A DNA stretch of 64,000 bases from Paraburkholderia podalyriae (GTDB lineage: Bacteria > Pseudomonadota > Gammaproteobacteria > Burkholderiales > Burkholderiaceae), in contig NZ_VZQQ01000001.1 in the NCBI RefSeq assembly GCF_014397785.1, forward strand, positions 62,001-126,000, read 5' to 3'. Numbering within the stretch: position 1 is the first letter of the stretch; each line of letters opens with the position of its first letter. Of the stretch, positions 38,881 through 47,818 are shown one piece after another. Below the pieces are notes generated by a model. It was given only the letters and a program-made list of their open reading frames with translations, was not told the DNA's origin and made no database searches. The position numbers were made by a program, and so were the translations under genes.

Positions 38881-39918
38881 TCAAACCGGCCACAGCGGCC
38901 CTTCCTGCATCGCGCCGATCTGCTCGCGCATCTCGAGGATGCGCTCCTCCCAGTAGCGCTGCGTGTTGAACCACGGAAACGCGGCCGGAAACGCCGGGTC
39001 GCTCCAGCGGCGCGCGAGCCATGCCTGATAGTGAATCAGCCGCAACGTGCGCAGCGCTTCGACCAGATACAGCTCACGCGGCTCGAAGTCGCAGAAATCC
39101 TCGTAACCGGCGAGCAGATCGGCCAGCGCGCGCGACGCCTCCGCGCGCTCGCCCGGCAGCAGCAGCCACAGATCCTGAATCGCGGGAGCCATGCGGCTGT
39201 CGTCGAAATCGACGAAATGCGGGCCCGCGTCGGTCCACAGCACGTTGCTCGGATGACAGTCGCCGTGCACACGAAGCGTGCGAATCTCGCCGGCCCGCTC
39301 GAACGCGCGCGCGACGCCTTCGAGCGCGAGATTCATCACGGTTTCCCACGCGGTGCGCACGTCGTCTGGCACGAAACGGTGCGCGAGCAGGAAGTCGCGC
39401 GGCTCGTAGCCGAACGTGTCGATGTCAAGCGTGGGACGTTCCGCGTAGTCCTGCGTCTGCCCGATCGCATGAATGCGTCCGATGAAACGCCCCAGCCATT
39501 CGAGCGTGTCGCGCCGGTCGAGATCCGGCGCGCGACCGCCGCGCCGCTCGAAGACCGAGAAGCGGAAACCGTCGAACGTATGCAGTGTGCGGCCGTCGAG
39601 CAAGCGCGCGGGCACGGCCGGAATCTCGCGCGCGGCAAGCTCGGCGACGAACGCGTGCTCTTCGAGAATCGCGGCATCGCTCCAGCGCTCGGGACGATAG
39701 AACTTCGCGACCACGGGCGGACCGTCTTCGACGCCGACCTGATACACGCGGTTTTCGTAGCTGTTGAGCGGCAGCAGGCGGCCGTCGGTGCGCACGCCGG
39801 TCGTCGCGAGCACGCCGTCGAGCGCATCCAGCACGGTTTCCGGCGTAAGCCGCGCAAACGGCACGGCGCCATCGGCGCCAGCCTCGGGATCGAAATTGTC
39901 GGGAATGGTGTCGTTCAT
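38881..39918 (-). CDS. srkA: Stress-response Ser/Thr kinase SrkA (YihE)
   Basis: 345 residues, the RIO/APH-like kinase family. Conserved N-terminal block PLNSYENRVYQVGVEDG and VAKFYRPERW (catalytic-lysine region), the catalytic loop HGDCHPSNVLW and the metal-binding HFVDFDDSRMAP. In E. coli SrkA counteracts MazEF-linked death under stress. The start at ATG 39918 keeps all conserved blocks; an ATG 9 bp upstream is equally possible. It converges with the transglutaminase gene, with 3 bp between stops. Confidence 0.93.
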   Translation of the reverse strand: MNDTIPDNFDPEAGADGAVPFARLTPETVLDALDGVLATTGVRTDGRLLPLNSYENRVYQVGVEDGPPVVAKFYRPERWSDAAILEEHAFVAELAAREIPAVPARLLDGRTLHTFDGFRFSVFERRGGRAPDLDRRDTLEWLGRFIGRIHAIGQTQDYAERPTLDIDTFGYEPRDFLLAHRFVPDDVRTAWETVMNLALEGVARAFERAGEIRTLRVHGDCHPSNVLWTDAGPHFVDFDDSRMAPAIQDLWLLLPGERAEASRALADLLAGYEDFCDFEPRELYLVEALRTLRLIHYQAWLARRWSDPAFPAAFPWFNTQRYWEERILEMREQIGAMQEGPLWPV

Positions 39919-40136
39919 GCCCCGCATTGTGCGCCGCGCCGCGGGTAAAGACGAGGGCGACGACTCGCAATGCGTGGTTGCATCGTTAGAAACGTGCACT
40001 GATTGGCGACGCGCGCAGTGGATCGACGCGCGCATCGACCGGCACGATGCTGGCGAGTCGGCCTTACCTCACAGCATCGCTACAGCCCGCACTTGCGTGT
40101 CAAACAACGGGAATGAGCAACCAGTCGGCCTGTCGC

Positions 40137-40349
40137 TCAATGCGTCTGCGCGCCGGCCGGACGTATCAGGTCGCCGGTATCGATCAGATCTTCGAGGAAA
40201 AAGGGTTCAGTGTTGAGCTGCGGCGATGCGCCGGGCTCGCCGGCGTACCACGCCACCATCGCCATGTCGCCAAGGATGCGCATGACGATTCCGCGCGCGC
40301 CTTGCGGCACGGCGATATGTACCGATCGGACGATGGAACCGACTTCCAT
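40137..40349 (-). CDS. Small conserved-looking protein of unknown function
   Basis: 70 residues. The sequence is balanced and protein-like: EVGSIVRSVHIAVPQGARGI, then VMRILGDMAMVAWYAGEP and FFLEDLIDTGDLI. The alternation suggests a small beta-barrel or SH3-like fold. AAGCGGGGAAA lies 6-7 bases before the ATG at 40349. No family recognised. Between srkA and a relic of an RND permease. Confidence 0.6.
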   Translation of the reverse strand: MEVGSIVRSVHIAVPQGARGIVMRILGDMAMVAWYAGEPGASPQLNTEPFFLEDLIDTGDLIRPAGAQTH

Positions 40350-40751
40350 GATATTTCCCCGCTTCCCTTAGCCGGCTTTATGACTTCACGCCGGTCGAGG
40401 TGATGATAAAAACGCCGCTTCGCTTGGCGTTGCGTGCGCACCTGATCTGCCGCGCGCGTGGCGCATGAGAGGTTCGAGTCATTGTTCCCGCATTGCGGGG
40501 CTTTGGGAAGCGCGCACGAAAAGCTTTCACCAGTCGTTTGGCGCTATCCCCATTACGTTGCGCATGGCCGATGATCTCGGCGTCAGACGCCGTAATGAAG
40601 ATCATCATAAACCCTGCGGGGGGAGACATCAAAAACGTGCATTGCCAGAACGATCTGCCGGATCCGGGCGCCGCGCAGCAAAAAGCGGCAACGCGTTCAC
40701 GCTCGATATCGTCGATCGCATCAAAACGATGATGTGCGCGCATCGGTGTAG
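40350..40751. other. 400-bp stretch with no supported gene
   Basis: Frames in this stretch are short or compositionally odd (Arg/His-rich). It adjoins the RND-permease relic and has a slightly lower GC content near 40590-40640. It is probably decayed DNA from a larger lost locus. No repeat or IS end recognised. Confidence 0.4.
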
Positions 40752-41099
40752 GGCGTATTGCGTGAAGCGCTGATCGCCGCGTGCCCGACGGGCCTGAAGA
40801 ACCCGCTGTTCCTGCTGTCCCTCGGCAACTGGCGCGCGACGCTGATCATCGCGGTATCGATTCCGTTGTCGATGATCACGTCGATCATCGCGTTGTCCGC
40901 GCTAGGCCAGACGATCAACATCATGACGCTCGGCGGGCTCGTGCTCGCGGTCGGGATTCTTGTCGACGATGCGACCGTCGCCATCGAAAACATCAGCCAT
41001 TAGCTCGAGCACGCGATTCACGACGGCGCGCGTCAGATCGCGATTCCGACGCTCGTGTCGACGCTGGCGATCTGTATCGTGTTCGTGCCGATGTTTCTG
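40752..41099 (+). pseudogene. Relic of an RND-family efflux permease
   Basis: An in-frame fragment begins after a stop at 40749 with VLREALIAACPTG. It runs through transmembrane sequence characteristic of RND permeases: GNWRATLIIAVSIPLSM, LSALGQTINIMTLGGL, and GILVDDATVAIENISH, the conserved TM4 motif with the paired Asp. A TAG at 41001-41003 interrupts it. The same frame then continues EHAIHDGARQIAIPTLVS and IVFVPMFL, with about 7 residues lost next to the stop. The ~1000-residue protein is reduced to about 116 codons. It is clearly non-functional. Confidence 0.85.
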
Positions 41100-41244
41100 C
41101 GATGCGCTCTCGCATCCGTCGACGTCGACTTCGGGCTCCGCGCCGGCGCCGATCAGCGAAGGCGCGGTTCGCGGCTAGCGCGAGAAGGGCGCGCGGCATG
41201 CTGCTGCGCGTGACGCGCCGGGTTTTCAGCGTATTCTTAACACT

Positions 41245-42456
41245 TTGAGCGTTTCCATCACCGCCGTGTCGGACATCCCCTATCTCGAACGCGGCTCGCG
41301 CGCGTACTGGCGTGCGAGCGTCGCGCTGCTGTTCGCCGGCTACGCGACATTCTCGTTGCTCTATTGCGTGCAGCCGCTGCTGCCGTCGTTCTCCGAAGCG
41401 TTCAACGTGACACCGGCACAAAGCAGTCTGTCGCTGTCGCTGTCGACCGCCGCGCTCGCGCTCGCGATCTTCGTCGCCGGGTTCGTCTCCGAGGGTTGGA
41501 GCCGGCACAAGCTGATGACGCTGTCGCTGACGGTGTCGGCGGTGCTGACGATCGGCGTATCGGTCGCGCCGCACTGGCATCAGCTGCTCGTGTTGCGCAC
41601 GCTCGAAGGGCTCGCGCTCGGCGGCGTGCCGGCCGTCGCGATGGCTTATCTCGCCGAGGAAGTGCATCCCGACGGCCTCGGCCTCGCGATGGGCCTCTAC
41701 GTGGGCGGCACGGCGATCGGCGGCATGGCCGGGCGGGTGATCACCGGCGTGGTCGCGGATCTGTTTTCGTGGCGTGTCGCGATCGGCACGATCGGCGTGC
41801 TCGGCCTGCTGTCGATGCTCGCATTCCGCGGGCTGCTGCCGCCGTCGCGCCATTTCGTGCCGCGTCGCGGGCTCGGCTTCGTGCATCACCGCACGTTGCT
41901 GCTGCGGCAATTTACCCGACCGGGCCTGCCGTTGCTGTTCCTGCTCGGCTTCGTGCTGATGGGCAGCTTCGTCACGCTGTACAACTACATCGGCTACCGG
42001 CTGCTCGCGCCGCCGTATCGGCTGAATCAGACCGAGGTCGGCGCGATTTTCATCGTCTATCTGACTGGCGTGGTCGCGTCGCCGTGGTCCGGCCGCATGG
42101 CCGACACGTTCGGCCGCGCGCGCGTGCTGATCGCGAGCCTGCTGTTGATGGTGTTCGGCCTCGCGCTGACGATGCTGCATCCGCTCGCGGCCATTGCGAC
42201 CGGGATCGCATGCGTGACGTTCGGATTCTTTGCCGGGCACTCGGTCGCGAGCGGCTGGGTCGGGCGTCTGGCAAAAGACGCGAAAGGCCAAGCCGCGGCG
42301 CTGTATCTGCTTGCGTACTACATCGGCTCGAGCCTGGTCGGCTCGTATGGCGGCCACGCGTGGGCCGCTCATGGCTGGAACGGGGTCGTCGGGTTGGTCG
42401 CTGCGTTGCTCGTGATCGGGCTGTTCGCGGCGACACGCCTGCGCGGACGCGAATAG
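41245..42456 (+). CDS. MFS transporter, YnfM-like
   Basis: 403 residues, 12 predicted membrane segments. ASVALLFAGYATFSLLYCVQ, then SLSTAALALAIFVAG and FGRARVLIASLLLMV (motif A-like). It resembles the YnfM/AraJ-type MFS exporters. Substrate unknown. The start may be the TTG at 41245 or a GTG at 41266; neither has a strong ribosome-binding site. The gene lies downstream of the RND relic and may be a surviving part of an old efflux locus. Confidence 0.85.
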   Translation: MSVSITAVSDIPYLERGSRAYWRASVALLFAGYATFSLLYCVQPLLPSFSEAFNVTPAQSSLSLSLSTAALALAIFVAGFVSEGWSRHKLMTLSLTVSAVLTIGVSVAPHWHQLLVLRTLEGLALGGVPAVAMAYLAEEVHPDGLGLAMGLYVGGTAIGGMAGRVITGVVADLFSWRVAIGTIGVLGLLSMLAFRGLLPPSRHFVPRRGLGFVHHRTLLLRQFTRPGLPLLFLLGFVLMGSFVTLYNYIGYRLLAPPYRLNQTEVGAIFIVYLTGVVASPWSGRMADTFGRARVLIASLLLMVFGLALTMLHPLAAIATGIACVTFGFFAGHSVASGWVGRLAKDAKGQAAALYLLAYYIGSSLVGSYGGHAWAAHGWNGVVGLVAALLVIGLFAATRLRGRE

Positions 42457-42782
42457 CGAAAGGGGTCTGTCGCGCTGCGCGGTTCAATGACGGGGAGCCG
42501 CACGCAATCACCCGCTGCGCATGGATCGGCGGCAAAACGAAAGGCGTGCGTAAGCGATCGTTTCATCTATTTCGCCATGTTTTGTTGCGCCGCGCCAACC
42601 GCCGCACGGCCCGCGGCGCGGGGGTTCAGCAGCTTGCGAATAAGCGCCGACGCGCAAGCTCGCGGCGTCGCGCTCCGTCATCGGTCTCCTATACTCGATT
42701 GGCGCACGGACGCCGCATTATTTGAAGGCGCGGCCTCTGCTGGAACGACATAGCAACCATCCTGCATGGGAGGAGACAAAAA
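42457..42782. other. Intergenic region upstream of a small membrane-protein gene
   Basis: No supported gene. It probably holds the promoter of the 60-residue membrane protein that follows, which has TGGGAGGAGA as a strong ribosome-binding site. No repeats recognised. Confidence 0.4.
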
Positions 42783-42965
42783 ATGACGTACTTTACGATC
42801 GGCGATTTCATTCTGATCATTCCGATGGCGCTGGCGGGCGCGCTATTCGTCGGCGCGCTGCCCTGCAAGACCGAGTTGCGACATAACGGGCTGCGTGTGC
42901 TGGGCGCGCTGATCGGTGTGATGTGCGCGGTGGCGCTGGTCGAGGGTCTGCCGGCGCTCGTGTAG
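42783..42965 (+). CDS. Small two-helix membrane protein of unknown function
   Basis: 60 residues. Two hydrophobic segments (FILIIPMALAGALFVGALP and LGALIGVMCAVALVEGLPAL) are separated by a short basic loop (CKTELRHNG). The ribosome-binding site GGGAGGAG lies 7 bases upstream and a strong terminator follows, so it is a real, separately transcribed small gene. No family recognised. Confidence 0.7.
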   Translation: MTYFTIGDFILIIPMALAGALFVGALPCKTELRHNGLRVLGALIGVMCAVALVEGLPALV

Positions 42966-42987
42966 CGGCGCGGCGAAGCACCAATTG

Positions 42988-43020
42988 AAAAGCCGCACGC
43001 GACGCGTGCGGCTTCGTTTT
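42988..43020. terminator. Bidirectional terminator
   Basis: Stem AGCCGCACGC (42991-43000) / GCGTGCGGCT (43004-43013) with a 3-nt loop. TTTT follows on the plus strand and CTTTTC on the minus strand. It lies between the small membrane-protein gene and the convergent aldo-keto reductase gene. Confidence 0.88.
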
Positions 43021-43063
43021 GCCTTTTTCCGTCCGCCTGTTGCGCGGACGCTCCGTCACGCGA

Positions 43064-44107
43064 TCAGATCGCCTGATCCGTCGACGGCTTCTCCCACAGG
43101 TTGATCCCGCCTTCGGTCGCATAACGATCGATCTCGGCGAGTTCGTCGGCCGGGAAAGCGAGATTCTTCAGCGCGCCGACGTTCTCACGCACCTGCTCCG
43201 CGCGGCTCGCGCCGATCAGCACCGAAGTCACTCGCGCATCGCGCAACGCCCACGCGAGCGCCATCTGCGCGAGACTCTGACCACGCCGCTGCGCGATGTC
43301 GTTGAGCTTCCTCACGTGCTCGATGTTCTGCGGGTTCAGATGCTCGTCTTTCAGCGAACCGCCGCCCGGCTTGTTGACGCGCGCATCGGCCGGCACGCCG
43401 TTCAGGTACTTGCCGGTCAACAGCCCCTGCGCGAGCGGCGTAAATGCGATCGCGCCCGCGCCGAGTTCGTCGAGCGTACCGAGCAGGTCGTGTTCGATCC
43501 AGCGGTTCAGCATGTTGTACGACGGTTGGTGGATCAGGAGCGGCACCTTGTATTCGGCGAGCAGCTTCGTCATTTCGCGCGTCTTCGCCGACGAGTACGA
43601 CGAGATGCCGATATACAGCGCCTTGCCCTGCTGCACCGCGCTCGCGAGCGCGCCCGCGGTTTCCTCGAGCGGCGTGTGCGCGTCGAAGCGATGCGAATAA
43701 AAGATGTCGACGTAATCGAGGCCCATGCGCTTCAGGCTCTGATCGAGACTCGCCAGCACGTACTTGCGCGAGCCGCCGCCCTGTCCGTACGGACCCGGCC
43801 ACATGTCCCAGCCCGCCTTCGACGAAATCAGCAGTTCGTCGCGATACGGTTTGAAATCGTCCTTGAACAGACGGCCGAAATTGGTTTCCGCGCTGCCATA
43901 CGGCGGCCCGTAGTTGTTGGCCAGATCGAAGTGGGTGATGCCGAGGTCGAACGCGGTGCGCAGGATGTCGCGCTGCGTCGAGATCGGCGTGGTGTCGCCG
44001 AAGTTGTGCCATAGGCCTAGCGACAGCGCCGGCAGTTTGAGACCCGATTTGCCGCAGACGCGGTATTGCATGTCCGAATAGCGTTCTGAAGCTGCTTCGT
44101 AAGCCAT
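43064..44107 (-). CDS. gpr: Aldo-keto reductase, L-glyceraldehyde 3-phosphate reductase (YghZ)-like
   Basis: 347 residues. AKR14-type protein. Catalytic tetrad: Asp and Tyr in FDLANNYGPPYGSAE, Lys in LLISSKAGWDMWPGPYG, and His in YSHRFD. GLWHNFGDTTP and LVDE/GVPAD-type segments match YghZ. It reduces L-glyceraldehyde 3-phosphate and methylglyoxal-type aldehydes using NADPH. Confidence 0.93.
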   Translation of the reverse strand: MAYEAASERYSDMQYRVCGKSGLKLPALSLGLWHNFGDTTPISTQRDILRTAFDLGITHFDLANNYGPPYGSAETNFGRLFKDDFKPYRDELLISSKAGWDMWPGPYGQGGGSRKYVLASLDQSLKRMGLDYVDIFYSHRFDAHTPLEETAGALASAVQQGKALYIGISSYSSAKTREMTKLLAEYKVPLLIHQPSYNMLNRWIEHDLLGTLDELGAGAIAFTPLAQGLLTGKYLNGVPADARVNKPGGGSLKDEHLNPQNIEHVRKLNDIAQRRGQSLAQMALAWALRDARVTSVLIGASRAEQVRENVGALKNLAFPADELAEIDRYATEGGINLWEKPSTDQAI

Positions 44108-44333
44108 TGCTAGTGTCCTTGTCGATGAGATCGCCCGACGATTGCGGGCGTGAGGATTCGCGCGTTGTGAGAGGCGTACTGCTTGGGAGATGGATTGTCG
44201 TAGTGTCGTTGCGGTGCGGCCAGACCGCTATGTTAGCCAAACGACGCGGCGCTTGCAGGCACCCAGTATGCAGGATGGACGAGCGCGCACGGCTCACCTA
44301 CACTCTGGCCGGTCAAGTTGATGGGAGGTGCAG

Positions 44334-44540
44334 ATGACGAAAGCGATTTCGATCGCGCTGATTGTCGGCGGTATCGTGCTGCTGTATTTCGGCGGGCAGG
44401 CGTTCAATTCGGTGAGCAGCGACGTGTCGCGCTTCTTTACCGGTTCGCCGAGCAACAAGGCGATCATGCTGATCGTCGCGGGTGTGGTGGCGACGCTCGC
44501 CGGACTGACGGGAATCGCATTGTCGGGGCGCAAGCGCTGA
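44334..44540 (+). CDS. DUF3185 family small membrane protein
   Basis: 68 residues with two hydrophobic helices (ISIALIVGGIVLLYFGG and KAIMLIVAGVVATLAG) and a basic C-terminus (SGRKR). The pattern and length fit the DUF3185 family of small inner-membrane proteins. GGGAGGTG precedes the ATG at 44334. Function unknown. Confidence 0.78.
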   Translation: MTKAISIALIVGGIVLLYFGGQAFNSVSSDVSRFFTGSPSNKAIMLIVAGVVATLAGLTGIALSGRKR

Positions 44541-44570
44541 GCGTTAGCGCGAGGCCCGCGACGAAAGAAC

Positions 44571-45332
44571 CTAGAACGCGATCTCGGGCTTCGCCGCCGA
44601 GCGCGTGCCGGGCAGCGGCACATTGCTGACGCCGTGATAGGTGAACACCAGAGAGAACTTCACCTGGTCGCTCAGATTCTTGCCGGCCGAGTGCAGCGTG
44701 TTGCAATGGAAGAACACGACGTCGCCGGCCTTCAACTCGGGCGACACCGCGGTGCGGATCGCGGCCTCGTTCTCCGAGAGATCCGTGCGGAAAAATTTCG
44801 CTTCGTCGAAACGCTCGGACGTGAAGGCGGCGCTGTGCGATTGCGGCACGAACCATAGCGCGCCGTTATCGACGGTTTCAGGGCCGACCGCGAGCCACAC
44901 CGACACCAGATCGTCGCGCTCGAACGACCAGTAGCGCGCGTCGCGATGCCAGCCGGTCAGGCTGCCGTACGCGGGGTGCTTGGTCATCATGCAGTTGTGA
45001 TGCGCGCGCGACAGTCGCGGCTCCTCGCCGAAATACAGCTCCATCCAGCCGCGGATTTCCGGCGCGGTCGCCCATTGCGCGAATGCCGGGTGACGACCGT
45101 ACGCGTCGAGGAGACGCCGCACCGTGTGTCCACCCGGCGCATCCTTCGATGACGGCGCGCCCGGATACTGCAGATCCGCTTCGAATTCGATCGGTGCCGC
45201 CGTTTCCTGCAGCTGCTGCTGCGCGATTTGCTTAAACTCGTCGCAACGCTCGGGCGACACGAGTCCTGGCACGACGACAAAACCCTGCTCCCGCAACGCT
45301 TGAATCTGCTCTTTCTTCGAATGGAGTGACAT
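44571..45332 (-). CDS. Phytanoyl-CoA dioxygenase (PhyH) family protein
   Basis: 253 residues. Fe(II)/2-oxoglutarate oxygenase fold, with the metal ligands HxD in GWHRDARYWS and distal His in LHSAGKNLSDQ. LREQGFVVVPGLV at the start is typical of the family. It hydroxylates an unknown substrate; relatives include ectoine hydroxylase and phytanoyl-CoA hydroxylase. No biosynthetic cluster adjoins. Confidence 0.88.
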   Translation of the reverse strand: MSLHSKKEQIQALREQGFVVVPGLVSPERCDEFKQIAQQQLQETAAPIEFEADLQYPGAPSSKDAPGGHTVRRLLDAYGRHPAFAQWATAPEIRGWMELYFGEEPRLSRAHHNCMMTKHPAYGSLTGWHRDARYWSFERDDLVSVWLAVGPETVDNGALWFVPQSHSAAFTSERFDEAKFFRTDLSENEAAIRTAVSPELKAGDVVFFHCNTLHSAGKNLSDQVKFSLVFTYHGVSNVPLPGTRSAAKPEIAF

Positions 45333-45759
45333 GGTGCTCCGTTACTGTCGACTAACTGATGTTCGATTGTAAAACGGGCGCGATCGGGGTGCGTTGTTTC
45401 GCGGAGCGCGCGGGATGGCATCCGCGACGATGCGACCGAGGGAAAACCCAGTTCGCAGGGTAATAACGGACTTTCTGACGTCACGATTCCCCTGTAGCCT
45501 TCACGCATGTCGATCGTCGCTGATGCACTTTTCTTCAGGGCGCGGGCCGAGAGAGCCCATTCCCAACGATTCTCCACGTTGTACGTTCGCTGCGTTGTGC
45601 GCCGTGTTTCGCGTCGCGATCCGCCGCGCCATGATCCGCGCCGAACTGCCGGCTTTCAGGCCGTTCATTGCAACCCCGTCATTGGCACATATGGTGCTTT
45701 TTGTCCGTGCCCATCCGGTGCACGCGCCGACGTGCGGTACATTGCCTAATTGTGAAGCC
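45333..45759. other. Intergenic region with no supported gene
   Basis: About 430 bp between the divergent PhyH gene and the small basic open frame at 45760. The frame extends upstream, but its composition there is not protein-like. No clear promoter, repeat or RNA. Confidence 0.35.
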
Positions 45760-46122
45760 ATGCATACTCTTTTGAGCACCCGTCTTACCCGCGCCGCGCT
45801 GAAAGCGGCGCGTCCCGCGCGCCGCCATATGATGCGAGCGCTGCGCCACCATGCCGCGCGCACTCGCGCGCTCGGCGAGCAGTGGCGCGACGCGAAGGCC
45901 GTCGAAGGCTTCCGCACCTGGTTCCATACGTTCTTCTCGGCGCTGCGCCAGCAGAGCGGCACGCGCCGTCTGTCGCTGCGTACGCTGCTGCGCAAACCGA
46001 CACCGTTGCACCTCGCGGTCGCGAAACGCGCGCCGGCGGTGCGCACGCCCACGAGCCGTCGGCCGCGTCGGCTGTCGACGAGCAGTAGCGGATGGTTCGC
46101 GTTTGTGTTCGCGAGCCGGTGA
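45760..46122 (+). CDS. Possible small, highly basic protein
   Basis: 120 residues, extremely rich in Arg, Ala and His (RAALKAARPARRHMMRALRH), with one more typical segment (GEQWRDAKAVEGFRTWFHTF). It could be a real small basic protein, but high GC content makes such frames common by chance. The ATG at 45760 has only a weak upstream GTGAAG. It converges with metK. Low confidence. Confidence 0.3.
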   Translation: MHTLLSTRLTRAALKAARPARRHMMRALRHHAARTRALGEQWRDAKAVEGFRTWFHTFFSALRQQSGTRRLSLRTLLRKPTPLHLAVAKRAPAVRTPTSRRPRRLSTSSSGWFAFVFASR

Positions 46123-46281
46123 AGTCGCTGAACGTGAGTTGCGCGGGGAGCGGCCAAGCCGCTGAACTGCTGCCGGCTGGCGGTTTACCGCACGGCCGAG
46201 TTCGCGAACCGTAAGTCCTCGCGCACACCGCCTCCCTCGAAGGTGCGCGCGCAGCGCGCGTCGTTGCGCCTTCAGACAAAG

Positions 46282-46318
46282 AAAAAACCCCGCCCGGCTC
46301 ACGCCGGCGGGGTTTTTT
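46282..46318 (-). terminator. Intrinsic terminator of metK
   Basis: AACCCCGCC...GGC / GCC...GGCGGGGTT hairpin with a TCAC loop, flanked by six A residues on the left, so a T tract follows on the minus strand; TTTTTT also lies on the right. It is 27 bp beyond the metK stop. Confidence 0.92.
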
Positions 46319-46344
46319 GCAATCAGGCAGCAATCAGCTCGCGC

Positions 46345-47535
46345 TTATTCGGCGAGCGCCGCGACCGGCTCCGTGCCTGCCGCTTCGGCGAGTGCGAGCG
46401 CCTTGTCGGTGGCTTCCCACGTGAATTCCGGCTCTTCGCGGCCGAAGTGACCATACGCGGCGCTCTTCTCGTAGACCGGGCGCAGCAGGTCGAGCATCTG
46501 GATGATGCCCTTCGGACGCAGGTCGAAGTGCTGACGCACGAGTTCCGTGATCGTCGCATCGGACACGCGGCCCGTGCCGAACGTGTTGACCATCACCGAG
46601 GTCGGCTGGGCGACGCCGATCGCGTACGACACCTGGATCAGGCAGCGCGACGCGAGACCCGCGGCCACGACGTTCTTGGCGACGTAACGGCCAGCGTAAG
46701 CCGCCGAGCGGTCGACCTTCGACGGGTCCTTGCCCGAGAACGCGCCACCGCCGTGCGGTGCCGCGCCGCCGTACGTATCGACGATGATCTTGCGGCCCGT
46801 CAGACCGCAATCGCCCTGCGGACCGCCGATCACGAAGCGACCGGTCGGGTTGACGAGGAACTTGATGTCACCCTTGATCAGCTCGGCCGGCAGCGTCGGC
46901 TTGATCACTTCCTCGATCACCGCTTCGCGCAGCGTGTCGAGCTCGATGTCCGGCGAATGCTGGGTGGACAGCACGACGGTGTCGATCGAATGCGGCTTGC
47001 CGTCGACGTAGCGCACGGTGACCTGCGATTTCGCATCCGGACGCAGCCAGGGAAGGCGACCGTCGCGGCGCAGATTTGCCTGACGCTCGACCAGACGGTG
47101 CGACAGGTGGATCGGCAGCGGCATCAGTTCCGGCGTTTCCTCGCACGCGTAACCGAACATCAGGCCCTGGTCGCCCGCGCCTTGATCGAGGTTGTTGTCG
47201 TGCGCGCGGTCCACGCCCTGGGCGATGTCCGGCGACTGCTTGTCATAGGCGACGAGCACCGCGCAGCCGCGGTAGTCGATGCCGTAGTCGGTGTTGTCGT
47301 AGCCGATGCGCTTGATCGTGTTGCGCGCGATCTGGATGTAGTCGACGTTCGCGGTGGTGGTGATTTCACCGGCCAGCACGACGAGACCCGTGTTGCACAG
47401 CGTTTCGGCCGCGACACGCGAGTACTTGTCTTGAGCGAGGATGGCGTCGAGGATCGCGTCCGAGATCTGGTCCGCGACCTTGTCGGGATGGCCTTCGGAA
47501 ACGGATTCGGAAGTGAAGAGATAGTCGTTTGCCAC
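46345..47535 (-). CDS. metK: S-adenosylmethionine synthetase MetK
   Basis: 396 residues, full length. The hallmarks are [20 protein letters not shown] (ATP site), [16 protein letters not shown], the flexible-loop region [39 protein letters not shown] (phosphate loop) and [19 protein letters not shown]. It makes SAM from methionine and ATP. The start codon is GTG at 47535, with AGGAG 8 bases upstream; this ribosome-binding site can be masked by a hairpin loop in the leader (see the leader entry). Confidence 0.98.
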   Translation of the reverse strand: MANDYLFTSESVSEGHPDKVADQISDAILDAILAQDKYSRVAAETLCNTGLVVLAGEITTTANVDYIQIARNTIKRIGYDNTDYGIDYRGCAVLVAYDKQSPDIAQGVDRAHDNNLDQGAGDQGLMFGYACEETPELMPLPIHLSHRLVERQANLRRDGRLPWLRPDAKSQVTVRYVDGKPHSIDTVVLSTQHSPDIELDTLREAVIEEVIKPTLPAELIKGDIKFLVNPTGRFVIGGPQGDCGLTGRKIIVDTYGGAAPHGGGAFSGKDPSKVDRSAAYAGRYVAKNVVAAGLASRCLIQVSYAIGVAQPTSVMVNTFGTGRVSDATITELVRQHFDLRPKGIIQMLDLLRPVYEKSAAYGHFGREEPEFTWEATDKALALAEAAGTEPVAALAE

Positions 47536-47714
47536 GTTGCAGACTCCTATTTAGTGGTTACGGTTGCGTTCCACGTAGCCGACTTCGGGAGTCTGAAGCG
47601 GCGACGCTTTAGCGGATTACCTGACCGATGGACGCATCACCATGGAAACCATGGACAGCACCCGCCGGCTTCGCCCCGCAAGTTGTCTATTAACTCGGCG
47701 AAGCACTTATTATA
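47536..47714 (-). promoter_or_regulatory. Structured metK leader with SD-pairing hairpin loop; candidate translational switch
   Basis: A perfect TATAAT on the minus strand (47709-47714) would start transcription near 47702, giving a leader of about 167 nt. In it: a 5' stem GCUUCGCC/GGCGAAGC (47704-47697 with 47675-47668) and CCAUGG-UUU-CCAUGG (about 47641-47655). A hairpin of 11 pairs with one bulge spans 47606-47574, its loop AGACUCCC at 47594-47587. A further stem-loop, GUGG-A-ACG-CAAC-CGU-AA-CCAC, lies at about 47574-47554. The loop segment AGACUCC is perfectly complementary to GGAGUCU (47547-47541), which contains the metK Shine-Dalgarno sequence. Pairing would form a pseudoknot and block translation. 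SAM feedback is the obvious hypothesis; I do not recognise a known SAM riboswitch class. Confidence 0.6.
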
Positions 47715-47818
47715 GCGACTTCCCTTGAATGTCACAGAGTTCAACGCGTGCGGCATCACGTCAATTTTTCCGTTGTCCACCATTTCGCCCCCTGCAGCGC
47801 CGCCCACGTGGAGGTTGC

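Noticed and set aside
45394..45759. Upstream extension of the small basic open frame at 45760
   Set aside because: The composition before the ATG at 45760 is unlike a protein and has no ribosome-binding site.
47536..47714. metK leader as a SAM-II, SAM/SAH or SAH riboswitch
   Set aside because: The arrangement is similar (loop pairing with the ribosome-binding site), but the conserved core sequences that I know for these classes are not present. Only a covariance-model search can settle this.
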